The notes under the pieces were generated by a model that saw only the letters and a program-made list of their open reading frames with translations, was not told the origin of the DNA and made no database searches. Both the position numbers and the translations under genes were made by a program. 64,000 nucleotides of DNA from Pyxicephalus adspersus (taxonomy: Eukaryota; Chordata; Amphibia; Anura; Pyxicephalidae), in NCBI RefSeq assembly GCF_032062135.1, contig NC_092860.1, positions 69,834,740 through 69,898,739 of the forward strand. The letters run 5' to 3'. Positions 1 through 10,624 of this stretch are shown piece after piece; within the stretch, counting starts at the first letter, position 1, and the number at the start of each line of letters is the position of its first letter.

Positions 1-1264
1 AGACAGGGGTGATAGATATGTCTGCATGCTTGATGCCTTAAAGTATTTAGTATAAGTATGTAAGGTAGGGTGTTAAGTGACCGCTGTGAGAGTATCAGGA
101 GGGGACCACTCCGGTCCAGCCAATGCAACCAGAGACACTGCATCTTCCAGCTCTACACATGGTTTTTGTTTCCTATGTCTACACCACAATCAGTCTCGCC
201 CAGTGTGTGGATTCTTGATATAAAACTGGGTCAATGAAGGCTATACCTTTGGTTTTGGGTAGCCTAGGATTCTGTTTACTGACTATCCCCACCCCAGACA
301 AAGCAGAGAAACTTGTGCAGATTTTTATATTTAAGATAACGAGACAGATAAACAGGGAGTGTTTGCAATAAATATAGTAGACGAGACATAGCGTTAATCT
401 TTAAACTATTGCACCTACCAAACCACAAAAATGTCTGTTGTTTCCAGCGCTGTAGATCTTTTCTGAGTGAGTTTAGTAAGAGAAGAAAATTTAATGTCAC
501 AATCTGTGATAGATTAGCTGGTAATCGGGTCCCTAAGTATGAGATAGCTGTCTTGGCCCATTTAAAAGGAAAATATGTAGTGAGACTATTGATCAGCAGA
601 AGAGTAAGTGGTAAACTCTGAAATAAGTGGTCCTCGGAAGTGATGTAAAAAAGCAAATCAGCATATGCTGCTACTTTGTGATCTTGCTTTTTCACGTGTA
701 CCTTATATGTCCGGATTATTCTGGATATGCTGAAGGAATGGTTTCAGTATTCTATCAACAATAGAGGGGATAGTAGACACCTTTGTCTCGTGCCATTACT
801 TTTGGAAAAGGGTTGAAAAAGGTGGCCGTTAACTTTTATTTGAGCCGTCAGAATGGAATAAAGTGAGAATATCCAGGTATAAGGTTAGATGGCAGTCCTA
901 ATCCAAGTGTAATTGGGTGAGTTTTAGGAAATCCCAATCCACCCTGTCAAATTCCTTCTCAGCATCTGCCGCTAAAAGAATTGCAGGGATTTTCTGGGCT
1001 TGGGCAAAGTCAATCAGACTCAACATTATGATTTGTATTGTTGCGAGTCTCGTGACTGAGTAGGAATCCCCTCTGATCAGAGTGTATAATTGTCTGCAAG
1101 AGTGCGGTGAGTAGTATGGCTAAAATGCTGCTAAACGGTGTAAGGTCATAATTTAGGAGGGATATAGGCTTTATAGGCCTGTAACTCGTGCTAGCTTGAG
1201 TAGAAGTGTTATATGAGCGGAGAGGGTGTGCTTGGGTAGGGCTATTCCTTGAATAAGAGCATTA
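1..1264 (-). pseudogene. L1-like LINE ORF2, reverse transcriptase and C-terminal part (broken, cut by window edge)
   Basis: Reverse-strand translation gives reverse-transcriptase pieces of an L1/Tx1-like non-LTR retrotransposon. RT motif A reads ILLAADAEKEFDRVDWDFLK (about 1000 down to 930). The active-site region reads AAYADLLFYITS near 680-640, where the usual YADD has lost its second Asp. Further on come FKWAKTAISYLG, a stretch ending DLQRWK, and FVWGG near 290, all typical of the L1 ORF2 region after the RT. Stops and frame changes separate the pieces, so the copy is dead. The coding direction continues leftwards out of the window. It belongs with the ORF2 pieces at 1.84-3.06 kb and the ORF1 piece at 3.3-3.74 kb. 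Confidence 0.8.
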
Positions 1265-1835
1265 CATGGTTACTTAGTAGGTTAGGTTGAAAAAGTCCAT
1301 CAAGTTCAACCAGTAGGGAAATAAACATATCCCAGATATAATACCCTAAAAATATAGTTGGTCCAGAGGAAGGCAAATAAAAACCCTTGTACAGTTTAAG
1401 GAAAAAACTCCTTATAGATTCTGTGAGGCAATGGGATGTTCCCTGGATCAACAGTCTCTGTTATATTTACTTTAAAGCCCTAATACCCAGTAATATTCTG
1501 TGCTTCTAAAAAAGCATCCAGCTTTTTCCTAAAGTAATCTATAGTAGTTGCTGAAACTACTTCCTGAGGGAACCGATTCCACATTTTCACAGACCTTACA
1601 GTGAAGAATCCCTTCCTTATCCGGAGCCTAAACTTCTTTTCCTCCAGACGCAAAGAGTGCCCTCTTGTTCTTTGTAATGATTTCAAAGGTAATAATTGGG
1701 AAGAGTGTTCTCTGTATGGACCATTTATATATTTATACAGGGTGATCATATCCTCTCCTTAAACGTCTCTTCTCAAGGGAGAATAGATTCTCCCTTGAAT
1801 GCTTCAAGGAAGTGTAGGGTCAGTACCGGTAGAAA
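1265..1835 (-). mobile_element. CR1/L2-like LINE 3' fragment nested in the L1 relic
   Basis: The reverse strand encodes an 89-residue open stretch (1749-1480) beginning MITLYKYINGPY, with QRTRGHSLRLEEKKFRLRIR, KGFFTVRSVKMWNRFPQEVV and a final DYFRKKLDAF. This is the characteristic end of CR1/L2/Rex-type reverse transcriptases (RTRGH ... FF..R....WN.LP..VV). A 3' untranslated tail with the phrase 'tggtccagaggaaggcaaa' follows in the same direction. L1 ORF2 coding flanks it on both sides (1842-2051 and about 1000), so I read it as a later insertion into the L1 copy. Exact ends are uncertain by tens of bases. Confidence 0.75.
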
Positions 1836-1839
1836 ATTC

Positions 1840-3060
1840 TTTTAATAGCGAAGCATCAGGCCTAGTTCCTTGCCCGTTGCTGCTTCGGAAATGGCAGAAG
1901 ACAGTTCCTCTGCTGAGATTGGAGCATTAAGAGCTTCCATTAACTCGCCAATAATAGACCCGAGGCCTGAAGAGTGGAGATATGCGCAAATGTTTTGTGT
2001 TCTTTTCAGCGCATAAAGGTTGTTTGCTATCCAAATTATAGAGCTTGTCAAAAAAAGCCTGAAAGTTCTCTGCTATGTCTGGGGTAGAGTGCATCATCCC
2101 ACCCATCGGGGAAACAATACTCTTTTCCTGTAAAGCTTGAGCCATTGCCTTACTGCACTTTTTAGAATGTTCATAGTGGAGACCTTTGCATTTAGTCAAC
2201 AAAAATTTTGTTTTGAATTGGTGTAACTCTTTAATTTGTTCTTGTGTATGTAAGATCTGACTCTCTATGTCTGGAGTAAGTTGTCGCTTGTGGGTTTCTT
2301 CCAGATTATATAGTTCCTCAAGCAGCCTATTTAGGCTCACTTCCCTATATTTCCTAGTTCTGTGGCCTTGTTGAATGAAAAGACCACTCATGTAACATTT
2401 GTTTGCCTCCCAAAGGTTTAATGAATTATCAACGGAAGCATGGTTTAGCTCAAAAAAAGGCTTTAAGATCTGATTCTGCCTTAGTGCGCACTTCTGGAGA
2501 CTCCAACAGAGAGTCGTTCAGTCTCCAAAAATAAGATTTAGGGTCATCTGGGGTGGTCTGTACTGTAATTGAGTTCCTTTGGAAACGTCTAAGGTGGGAT
2601 TGAGAGCAAGATTAAAATCTCCGCCTAGATCTAGCATTCCCTCACTGTATTCTTCCACTACCTCCAGTACAGATCAAGTACATGTGTTTGGAAAAAACAC
2701 ATTCACAAAGGTGATCTCCTTAGTATTTATCGTACCTTTAACCATCAAATATTTGCCATCCAGGTCAGAGCAGTATGAGAGTAGGGACCGCCAAATAGAT
2801 TTGTGCAAAATGATACTGACCCCTTAGATTTTCTTTCTGCAGAGGTGTTGTAATATGCGGTGTAAAAGTGGCGGTCAGACAATCTTTGGATCCAATCATG
2901 TCTAAAACGGGTTTCTGGGGAGACCTGGCAATAAAAACCAGGCCCAGGGTAGTAGAGTAGTGTTCCCGCGTAGTGATACAGGTCTGGCAATTAACATGGA
3001 TCCATATCACTAGATACTCCACTAAAAGGTAGGCCCCCAACTGAAAATATATAAAACAAC
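1840..3060 (-). pseudogene. L1-like LINE ORF2, endonuclease and RT linker (broken)
   Basis: On the reverse strand, 2650-2580 reads EGMLDLGGDFNLALNPTLD, the GGDFN motif of the APE-type endonuclease. Upstream (2990-2745) is the poorly kept endonuclease middle, ending NLFGGPYSHTALTWMANI. Positions 2391-1927 encode the endonuclease-RT linker (KCKGLHYEHSKKCSKAMA ... DIAENFQAFFDKLYN), and 2010-1850 gives ISAEELSSAISEAATGKELG, the start of the RT. Several stops and frame shifts are present. It is the upstream half of the ORF2 seen at 1-1264. Confidence 0.8.
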
Positions 3061-3289
3061 TTTGTATCCCCCCAGCATTTATGAGAAAATTACAAATTCT
3101 TAAAAATTAGAGTCTCTTTTTTCATTATAGCATCCTAACAAACTGAATTTGTAATGAAAAATTTATGAACAAAACTTTGGCACAGTTTAGAAGTACCCAA
3201 TTATCTGAGAAAGGTCTCTTCATCAGAGGGAGTCTTGGCACTATGGTGATGTGGGTCCCAATTGTGAAACAGTAAGATTCTGCATGGGA

Positions 3290-3740
3290 AAGTCATGCTT
3301 CATTTAGTCTTGCTGGCGATGATGCAGTTACTTCCCCAGGGTCTAGCTTGCCTGGAGGAATATATTGTGAGGTCCTGTGGAATGGTCAACCAATCAGGGA
3401 TCTCTGCTGGAGTAACTTCCAATAGTTCAAATAGGTCTGGTAGTTGTGAATGCTTATGCAGGGCAAACAAGGTATTATTTTTGATTGCCAAGAGATGAAA
3501 GAAATATCCCAATTTAAAGGATGGTAGAGAGGCAGTAGAGGTCGCAAAATGCTGCCTATTCTTAGAGTGTTGCTAGAGAGGTCTGGCAGTAGTTGTACAT
3601 CCCTATGAAAATTGAACATGCTTTTCCTCCAGGTCTGCCTCATAATTTCTTCTTTTAAAACATAAAAGTGAATCCTGCACAACACATCCCTCGGAGGTGC
3701 CCCACCACCACTATCACTGTGTCTAAATTTCACCACTTTT
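3290..3740 (-). pseudogene. L1-like LINE ORF1 C-terminal fragment
   Basis: The reverse strand (3736-3390) reads RDVLCRIHFYVLKEEIMRQT followed by VQLLPDLSSNTLRIGSILRP. This matches the pattern of the L1 ORF1 C-terminal nucleic-acid-binding domain (RDV..R.HFY..KE.I ... V.L..DLS..T...R..LRP). It lies just upstream, in coding direction, of the ORF2 endonuclease, as expected for one L1 copy. The interval 3060-3290 is the decayed inter-ORF part. ORF1 is 5' truncated: no clear N-terminal half is seen beyond 3740. Confidence 0.65.
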
Positions 3741-5215
3741 GATGCCTATTGTCTTTTTTAAATTTGGGAGCAATTATGAAAGTGTGAGCACATATTTCTC
3801 TGGAGTCCCTGCTGTCTTTTCATGAATCTCACCTGCTGAGCACCCATATCATCATTTATGGCTATAATTGGAAGTAGAGTTGAATGGATGCTTGTTTCCC
3901 AGGACATTATGCTGATGATTAAACAGCATTCATAATTTTTAGGACTTATTTGGCCTGGTGCATACTGTGATCCTATAGTGTCTGTCTCACTGTCACCTCA
4001 ATATGCAGATACCTAAGTAATGTTTGACCATCACCCTGACTTCTAGGTCCTGATGTAAGCCAGGCCTGCCCCTTACAATCATAGTATTGGGGTTCTCAAA
4101 CATTTCAATTGTGCCAAATATGCTTACATAAAACTAAAAACATGTGACATAATTGTGTTTTATGCCAAACTTGTAGTATTTCTATCCCCCTTTTAATGTT
4201 GCAAATTCTTAGGACAGCCACCTGGCAGAGTTCAAAATATGCTTATGTTTTTGTGAATATTATGGACTCTTTTTAAGTCAAAAGGTTCTTCTGGGACTTC
4301 TTCTCTACAGTTGCATATTACTGTGAACATATTTTTCTATTCTACAGATGTTTCTCTTACCCTAGGGACTAGGGGGTCAACGCAATAGACACAGGTGATG
4401 GAGGAGGCTTTACATGGGTCCTTTATACTTAGGAAAAATACATACTCTCAGGATGTTCTGACTTCTGCTTGGAACTTCCTTATTTTGGTATTGTATTGGT
4501 GTAGACTGGTTTTAGGTTTGTCTGTCTGGACAGATATGATTCTTGCCACCTCCCTTCTGTTATCTATAGAGACATTGATTTTCAGTTTCTCTGTCCTCTG
4601 TGTTGCTGTTGTTTCTCTTTTGTTCCTGTTGTTATCTTAGTTGCCAGATCCCTTTTCTCTGCTTGATAGTGCCTGGCAGGTGCCTGCCTTTGTATCGCGT
4701 ATTGATATGTTTCCCTAAAAAAAGGCAATGTGTGGCGTGATGAACAGTTACCTCCCCCAGGTATGCTCCCATCCATAATATGGTGACTTTACCCATCTCC
4801 CTTTGCCTGCCCTTTACATCCTTCCACTAAGTGTTTTGTTTTTTAATCCCCATTCTACCCTATTTCCTTCTCCACCCTCCCTTCCCTTTGTCTCCCTTCT
4901 TTTTTCCCAAAGGTCTACCTTTTTTTCTTATGTAAAAAATGTGCCTATTAAGGGAAACCATGCAGTCTAAGATATGTGTTTTATCCTCTTTTCAGAATTA
5001 GAATACATGTAAAGTATACATGTATATTTGCTGGAGTCACCCAGACATGTGCAGTGTGGTGCATTATACTGTACAGGGATACCCCTGCTTTTTTATGTAC
5101 CTCTTCATTACAAGATTACCTAGCAAAAGAGGCATTTTGGTAATAAATCCAGATTGTGAGTGCAGCATACAGCTGTGAGAATACAGCATCTATTCCTATA
5201 GGTTCACTTACACAA
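3741..5215. other. Unassigned AT/T-rich stretch
   Basis: No coding region or repeat I can name. There is an 81-codon open stretch at 4395-4640 (+), hydrophobic because the strand is T-rich, with no recognisable motif and no splice or promoter support. Pyrimidine-rich tracts occur at 4850-4925. Confidence 0.4.
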
Positions 5216-6216
5216 AGTCAGGGATTTTTTGAGGATTATAATCAGGTATATGCCTAACCAGTTAAATCAAACAGGTGTCAATGGTCATCATTTTCATATG
5301 TAGGTTGTAATACACTCATTATTTATAGAAATTAACATTCATTTATATAAACAGCTGTTTAGGAAGCTTAAACTGAGTGAGGAACAGCTAAACTTTAGCA
5401 CAGCAATAAGACACACGTTAGTATACTACATCAGCAAGATCTCCCCAAATATTTCCAGCAGAGTGGGGTTCCATTGCTGTTCAGCCCTTTTGAAGAAGCA
5501 CAATGAAATGGCCAATGTTGATGACCATAGACAGTAATTTTAGTGAGGCAGATGAAAGACAATTCATGTTTTTTTCAAAATCAGAGGATATCCAGCAGAG
5601 TAATCAGCTCAAAACTGGCAGAATTTTGTGGGACCTAGGTACACCCATCTACTGTCCAGAGAAGTGAGGCCAGAAGAAGTATTGTGGCCAAAAAAGCCAT
5701 ACTTCCAACATAGAAATGAGTTCAAGCAACTATAATTGAAAACATAAGAACTGGGGTGCAAAAAATGGCAGCTGGTGCTCTGGACTGAGGAATCAAATGT
5801 TTAAATATTTGTCTGTAATTGAAGGCAGTTTGTTTGCTGAAAGGCTGTAGAGCAGTACAATAATGAATGTCTGCTGGCAACAGGGAAGCATGGTGGATGT
5901 TCCTTGCAAGTTTGGGGCTGCATTTTTGCAAGTGGAGTTTGGATTTGGTCAGTGTTAACGTTGTCTTAAATGCTGAGAAGTACAAACAGATACTTAACCA
6001 ATATACCACATCATCAGTGAAGTGTTGAATTGTCCCCCAATGTATTCATCACAAAGACCAAAAAAATACTGTCAGTGTCAATAAGAACTATTTTCAGTGT
6101 AAAGAAGAAAAGTAAATCCTGGAATTGATGGGCTGATATAGAGGTATGGAGCCCTAATCTTGATATTTGATGCCGCCTACCTTCACAGATGATCTGTGGT
6201 TAGTTCTTCAAGTTAG

Positions 6217-6217
<1 letters not shown>
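5216..6217 (+). pseudogene. Tc1/mariner-like transposon relic, forward transposase
   Basis: The DNA reads as a decayed vertebrate Tc1-like element. It has the terminal region with 'ccatatgtaggttg...acacagtca'-type sequence (5290-5400), the helix-turn-helix portion (5400-5560), then the catalytic-domain segment around 'caagtttggggctgcattt' (5908 on) and 'gaagatctgtggttagttct'-type sequence near 6190. The transposase frame is broken many times. Its right end stops at a long AT dinucleotide run, and no intact right terminal repeat is visible. Element recognition is from memory of the family. Confidence 0.7.
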
Positions 6218-6256
<39 letters not shown>

Positions 6257-6269
6257 TTATTTATTTATT
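6218..6269. repeat. (AT)n microsatellite with TTTA tail
   Basis: About 33 bases of uninterrupted AT dinucleotides (6218-6250), then ttatatttatttatttatt. It abuts the right side of the Tc1-like relic. Confidence 0.95.
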
Positions 6270-8099
6270 GCAGGTATTGACTTGTCATTAGTTTTTAGTA
6301 CTATACACATAGATATTTATGTTTACCTAGTTTTCATGTGTCTGCAAGTTTTGTGTATTATAAATCCATTTGCAGACCTCATGCACGCTAAGCAAGATAA
6401 AAACATTTGCAAAAACTGCTATTTCCACAAATGTTTGCAGTACGAGTCTATATAGGTAATGTAACACAAGAAGAATCAAAGTTTCTACAGCTTACATCCA
6501 ACAGACAAAAGGCAACCTACTTTTATACAGTTTATTGGAAAATACACGGTATAGCTGTTATATTGAATCACTTCCAACTTTTATCTTCCAACATTTATTT
6601 AAGGATTTTACAAGTTCACTTTGCTGATTTTATTATGACCTCTTTCCTCCACACTCTGTTCCTTGCTTACCTAATTAGTTTTCATTTGTGCACAGATTCT
6701 TACAGATAATAATATGCATTTCAAAATACTTTTTAAAAACACATTTTTAATTATTCTGTACTTAGGTGCTTAGGTTATAAAAGTTCCTATAGATATAAAA
6801 TGAACAGTGCTTACTTTGGGTTTAAAAGGTTTTAGCCATTTGCTGTATACAAATTGCAGTAATCTCAGTTGGTTTTACTTGTTTCGTGGATTTGAATCTG
6901 AGATCTATTTGAGATCTATAGTGACACAATTTAATCTATTAATTCACAGTATTTGGAAAAAATTTAACTGCAGTAAATATAAAGATCAATAATTTCTTAT
7001 TTACAATTCTACAAGATGAAATACAAAAACCTATTTCCTTCTCTTCATAATCACATAAAAATTGAAATATATGCATAAATAAATATATAAACGTATTTTT
7101 CCCCTTAGTCAATTAAAATTACCCTTTTTTATGCACTCAGTAAACCATCTCCCTCTACTGTTATAAGACGTGAATCTGCCCACATCAAAATTGGAATAAA
7201 TTGTAAGTAAGAAATTATTGATGTTTATATTTACTGCAATGTTGAAGTTTTTCAAAATACTGTCAATTAATGGATTGTAAATTGTGTCACTACAGATCTC
7301 AGAGTGGTTGTATATATATCAAGTTGTATATGTTTTTTAAAATAAATTCTAATTTTGTATACACTGTGGATTGACTTTAAATAGGTGGACATTGAATGCC
7401 TTAAAAGTCCTGCTTTTCACTTTTTTTATTATTGCAATGTTATTAGGATATGCAATTGTCAAATTAGGTAGAGTGAGGTAACCTTGTATGTGTTTCAGCC
7501 AATTACATTTTTTGTTTCTGAAGCCTAGGCCAAACCCAGTGCATAGGCAGGTGATTCCTTTATATATGATAATAAAAATATAATTTTGAAAAACAAACAT
7601 TTAGCGTTTTAATTGTGCCTACACATCCAACTGTTATCTAATTCGGTGTTCCTTAATCCCTGGGCCTCAGACCAGTGCCACTCCTTGGCCAGTAATTTGG
7701 GGGCCGCATCAAAGCTGCAACAAATCAGTGTAGAAGCATTTACAGCCACACATCATAAACACAATAATTCAATTCAATTATTCAATACACTACAGATGCT
7801 GATTTTTCAAGATCCAGGGAGTTGGGGCATGTGAAACTAGCGAAAGTCTGCATAGGTATTAAAAATTGTAATTATATGTTCAGAGCTGATAGTTATAATT
7901 TCCATCCAAAATATGCACCTCATTGTCCTGGAACGAATGTCCCTTTTCCTTCAGATGTGGGAACACTACTGAACCTAGTCCTGTAGCATTTGACCTCCTA
8001 TGTTGGCCCATTATTTTGTTGGGGGTTTGATTTGTCCCCACAATATTCAGGTCTTTGCATTCCTAAACTATACTGCACTGCATATGCTTCTGTCTGGGT
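6270..8099. other. AT-rich intergenic or upstream-intron DNA with faint repeat traces
   Basis: No exon seen. At 7640-7740 a phrase of the type 'ccctgggcctcagaccagtg ... gggggccgcat' resembles non-autonomous hAT repeats. On the reverse strand 7530-7440 could be a scrap of L1 ORF2. Neither is firm. Confidence 0.35.
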
Positions 8100-9204
8100 G
8101 TTGGGTCTTTTGGATGTGCAAGCCTCTCTCTCAGGTTATTGCTGGGCTTAAAACAAACAGGAATCAGACTGCCAATACAACCCCCATGGTGGTGCGAGAT
8201 CAAGCAGGCGCTTTCCACTTCAACACAGAAATTATAGCTGGGATTTTTGGAGACTACTATACACTAGAGATCTATACACTTCAGTGCATGATTCTCAACT
8301 GAGGGACCAGTCATCACTTTCATTCACATACACATGACTACTTAGCCAAAACAAAGAACTTTGCGTTGTTGTGCTATTGACACTCTTAATGAACCCAGTG
8401 TGTCAGATGAAATAGTGGGCACTAATAAAACCTTGACTGCACCCAAAGCATCAGCCCCAAGGCTACCTTTTCGCTACTATAAAAATATTCCTCCTCATTT
8501 GCCTTTGATTGTCTCATCTGGTCCTTTTTAATGCAAATGCTAAGGTGGATGGGAATTTGAGGCCATTTTTTGCAGGCATTAACAGCTCTCGATTCCACAT
8601 CAACAGTCCAGGTTAGACTAACTCCCCAATTTTTCATATTTAGGACAGCACTAGAGAAGGTTGGTCCTTGTTACTGCTATTTTTCACCTTAAGCTTAGAA
8701 CTGCTAGGCAAAAATGTTCGCAAAACCCTTGAAATCTCGGGCGTATCCATTTGGACTAAAATATTTACTATTGCATTGTAAGCTAATTATGTGCTACTGA
8801 CACTACTCCCATTATTACTCTTTCTAAGCTCCATAGACTACTGGACAAGTATGGCACCCTCTGTTGCTACAAAATTACCTAATCAAGAAAATCTCTCTTT
8901 TTCTTGATTAGGTATTTTTTGGAGTGTCTCTAAATGCATTATCTTTTTTTGACCACATTGCCCTGGTTTTATTTGTTGGTGTTGTAGTTAAACTACTTTG
9001 TTATTCTCCCTGTTCTGGTCACACGCTTGGTACTTGAACGACTGCAGGCCGCAATCCTTGATTTTATCTGGGAAAATAACTGCTTATCTAAGTTAGTACT
9101 ATGCCTCTTTTCGAGAGAGGAAGTCTTTGTGTCCCGGACTTCAGCAAGTTCACTGTTTCACCCTTTACCTCTTGGACAATTCTCCAGTCCTTCAACCATT
9201 GCAC
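8100..9204 (+). pseudogene. L1-like LINE ORF2 relic, heavily decayed 5' part
   Basis: Forward-strand fragments such as APKASAPRLPFRYYKNIPPH (8440-8500) and then LQAAILDFIW (9041-9070) fit L1 ORF2; the latter is the 'FIW' region just after the RT. The better-preserved 3' continuation is at 9.54-10.4 kb, on the far side of an inserted MITE. The early part (8.1-8.9 kb) is only weakly supported. Confidence 0.5.
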
Positions 9205-9541
9205 TAAAGCTACGTACACACGGCAGATTTTTATCGCCCGATAATCGGCATTGGCCAAATATCGGGCGAAAATCTGCCGTGTGTACAGTCGGTGTCGTCC
9301 ATCGTCCGAACGACCGACCTGCCGGATCCACGGACGATGGACGACGACTGATCCTAATGAAAGGGAAGGGGGGGAGCGCGCAGCAGGGTGCCGCTCTGTT
9401 GCTCTCCCCCTCCTCTCTCCATAGAGCATGAACGGTGCTGTATGTACAGCACCGTTCATGCGTCGGGTAGTCCCTTGTCGTTGGAAAGGATCATGAAAGA
9501 TCCTTTCCAACGACAAAAATTGCAAGTGTGTACGCAGCTTA
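9205..9541. mobile_element. GC-rich MITE built of four consecutive hairpins
   Basis: The ends are imperfect inverted repeats: left aaagctacgtacacac, and right, reversed, taagctgcgtacacac. Inside are four hairpins in a row. (1) An 18-bp perfect stem, 9214-9231 with 9269-9286. (2) A 15-bp perfect stem, 9294-9308 with 9331-9345. (3) A 16-bp stem with a 2-nt loop, 9427-9460. (4) A 16-bp stem with a 6-nt loop, 9477-9514. The element sits inside an L1 relic and is far richer in G+C than its flanks. No coding capacity; the open stretches across it are by-products. Non-autonomous DNA transposon of unassigned superfamily. Confidence 0.85.
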
Positions 9542-10380
9542 AGATTGATAAGCTGTTAATGGCTTCAATGCATCTAAACTCTCTGCTCAGATAACAGCCA
9601 TAATAGTACCTTATTAGGCCATATGCACTGAACCAGACATATTTGGCTTCATTGTAAGGACAAGTATCAGCTTATAGCTAAAGCCTTACTACTTATCTTT
9701 TCTCTTTATAATCCTCAACTCGCAGATAGCATCCAACATCAGATACTGTCGCTCTGGTGATACAGATGTCTCTCCCTTTTTGGCCATTTATTACACCCAT
9801 GCATGAGGCAGCTCCTCCCTTTCTTAAATTTAGGGGGGACATTTGAGATCCCACATACTTGTTTCTGCAGCTTTATTCAAATTAGGCACTTTGTCCAGTC
9901 CATCGCTGATTCATTAATCTGACTCCTTTTGAACACATGTTCACAGGAAGACCTTCCCAGAAATGCATTGTTTTGGTGATATATTTATTACGCAACACCA
10001 AACCTGCAATGCCTTTAATAAACATCCCTCTAATGTGGAAATGGGAGCTTCTGAAGCTTTCCATTGGAGATCTGGAAAACTATCTGGAGTAGCATGCACA
10101 AAAGTGCTTTTTGCAAGCCAAATAGGGAAAATGTCTAATAAAATCCTGGTAAAAAACTATGACATTTTTCCTACTACTAGTACCATGTCCTGGGGATGCC
10201 GATCGGAGGTTGGCACATTGTACCACATATTTTGGACATTCCAACTCATAGCGTCTTACTGGAGAATAATTAATTCTCTAATTATTGTTTTAATGGAAGT
10301 TTCCTTCTCTTTGGATGTAGTGAGCCATCTGCTGGGATTACCGATACACACATTAACTTGGTAAGAAACTGGTGTCCTAT
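9542..10380 (+). pseudogene. L1-like LINE ORF2 C-terminal relic
   Basis: Forward-strand pieces include RLTPFEHMFTGRPSQKC-like sequence (9915-9965, frame-shifted) and, at 10196-10364, CRSEVGTLYHIFW followed by DVVSHLLGLPIH. These resemble the Cys-containing C-terminal part of L1 ORF2 (C..C....T..H.FW...LLGLPI). Several stops. It continues the relic at 8.1-9.2 kb, interrupted by the four-hairpin MITE. Confidence 0.65.
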
Positions 10381-10563
10381 GTTTTAACCACAGCCAAATG
10401 TCTCATTACCATACATTGCAAGTAGACCTCCCCCCTGGGACTATGTTCAACTGATGCAACGCCCTACAGCTTGGCTTTATGATCAACATGTTGATAACAA
10501 CCTCAACCAAGGGGGTCAAAATACCTAAAAGTTATCGCCTGTATTTCTAGTTTAAAAGATATT

Positions 10564-10565
<2 letters not shown>

Positions 10566-10611
<46 letters not shown>

Positions 10612-10624
10612 AATATATATATAT
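10566..10624. repeat. (AT)n microsatellite
   Basis: Uninterrupted AT dinucleotides at 10566-10607, then a short gap and a second run to 10624. Confidence 0.95.

Noticed and set aside
9027..9594. Open frames of 134, 145 and 68 codons around 9.0-9.6 kb
   Set aside because: They run across the hairpin MITE. Their Arg/Gly/Pro-rich sequence reflects GC-rich hairpins, not a protein.
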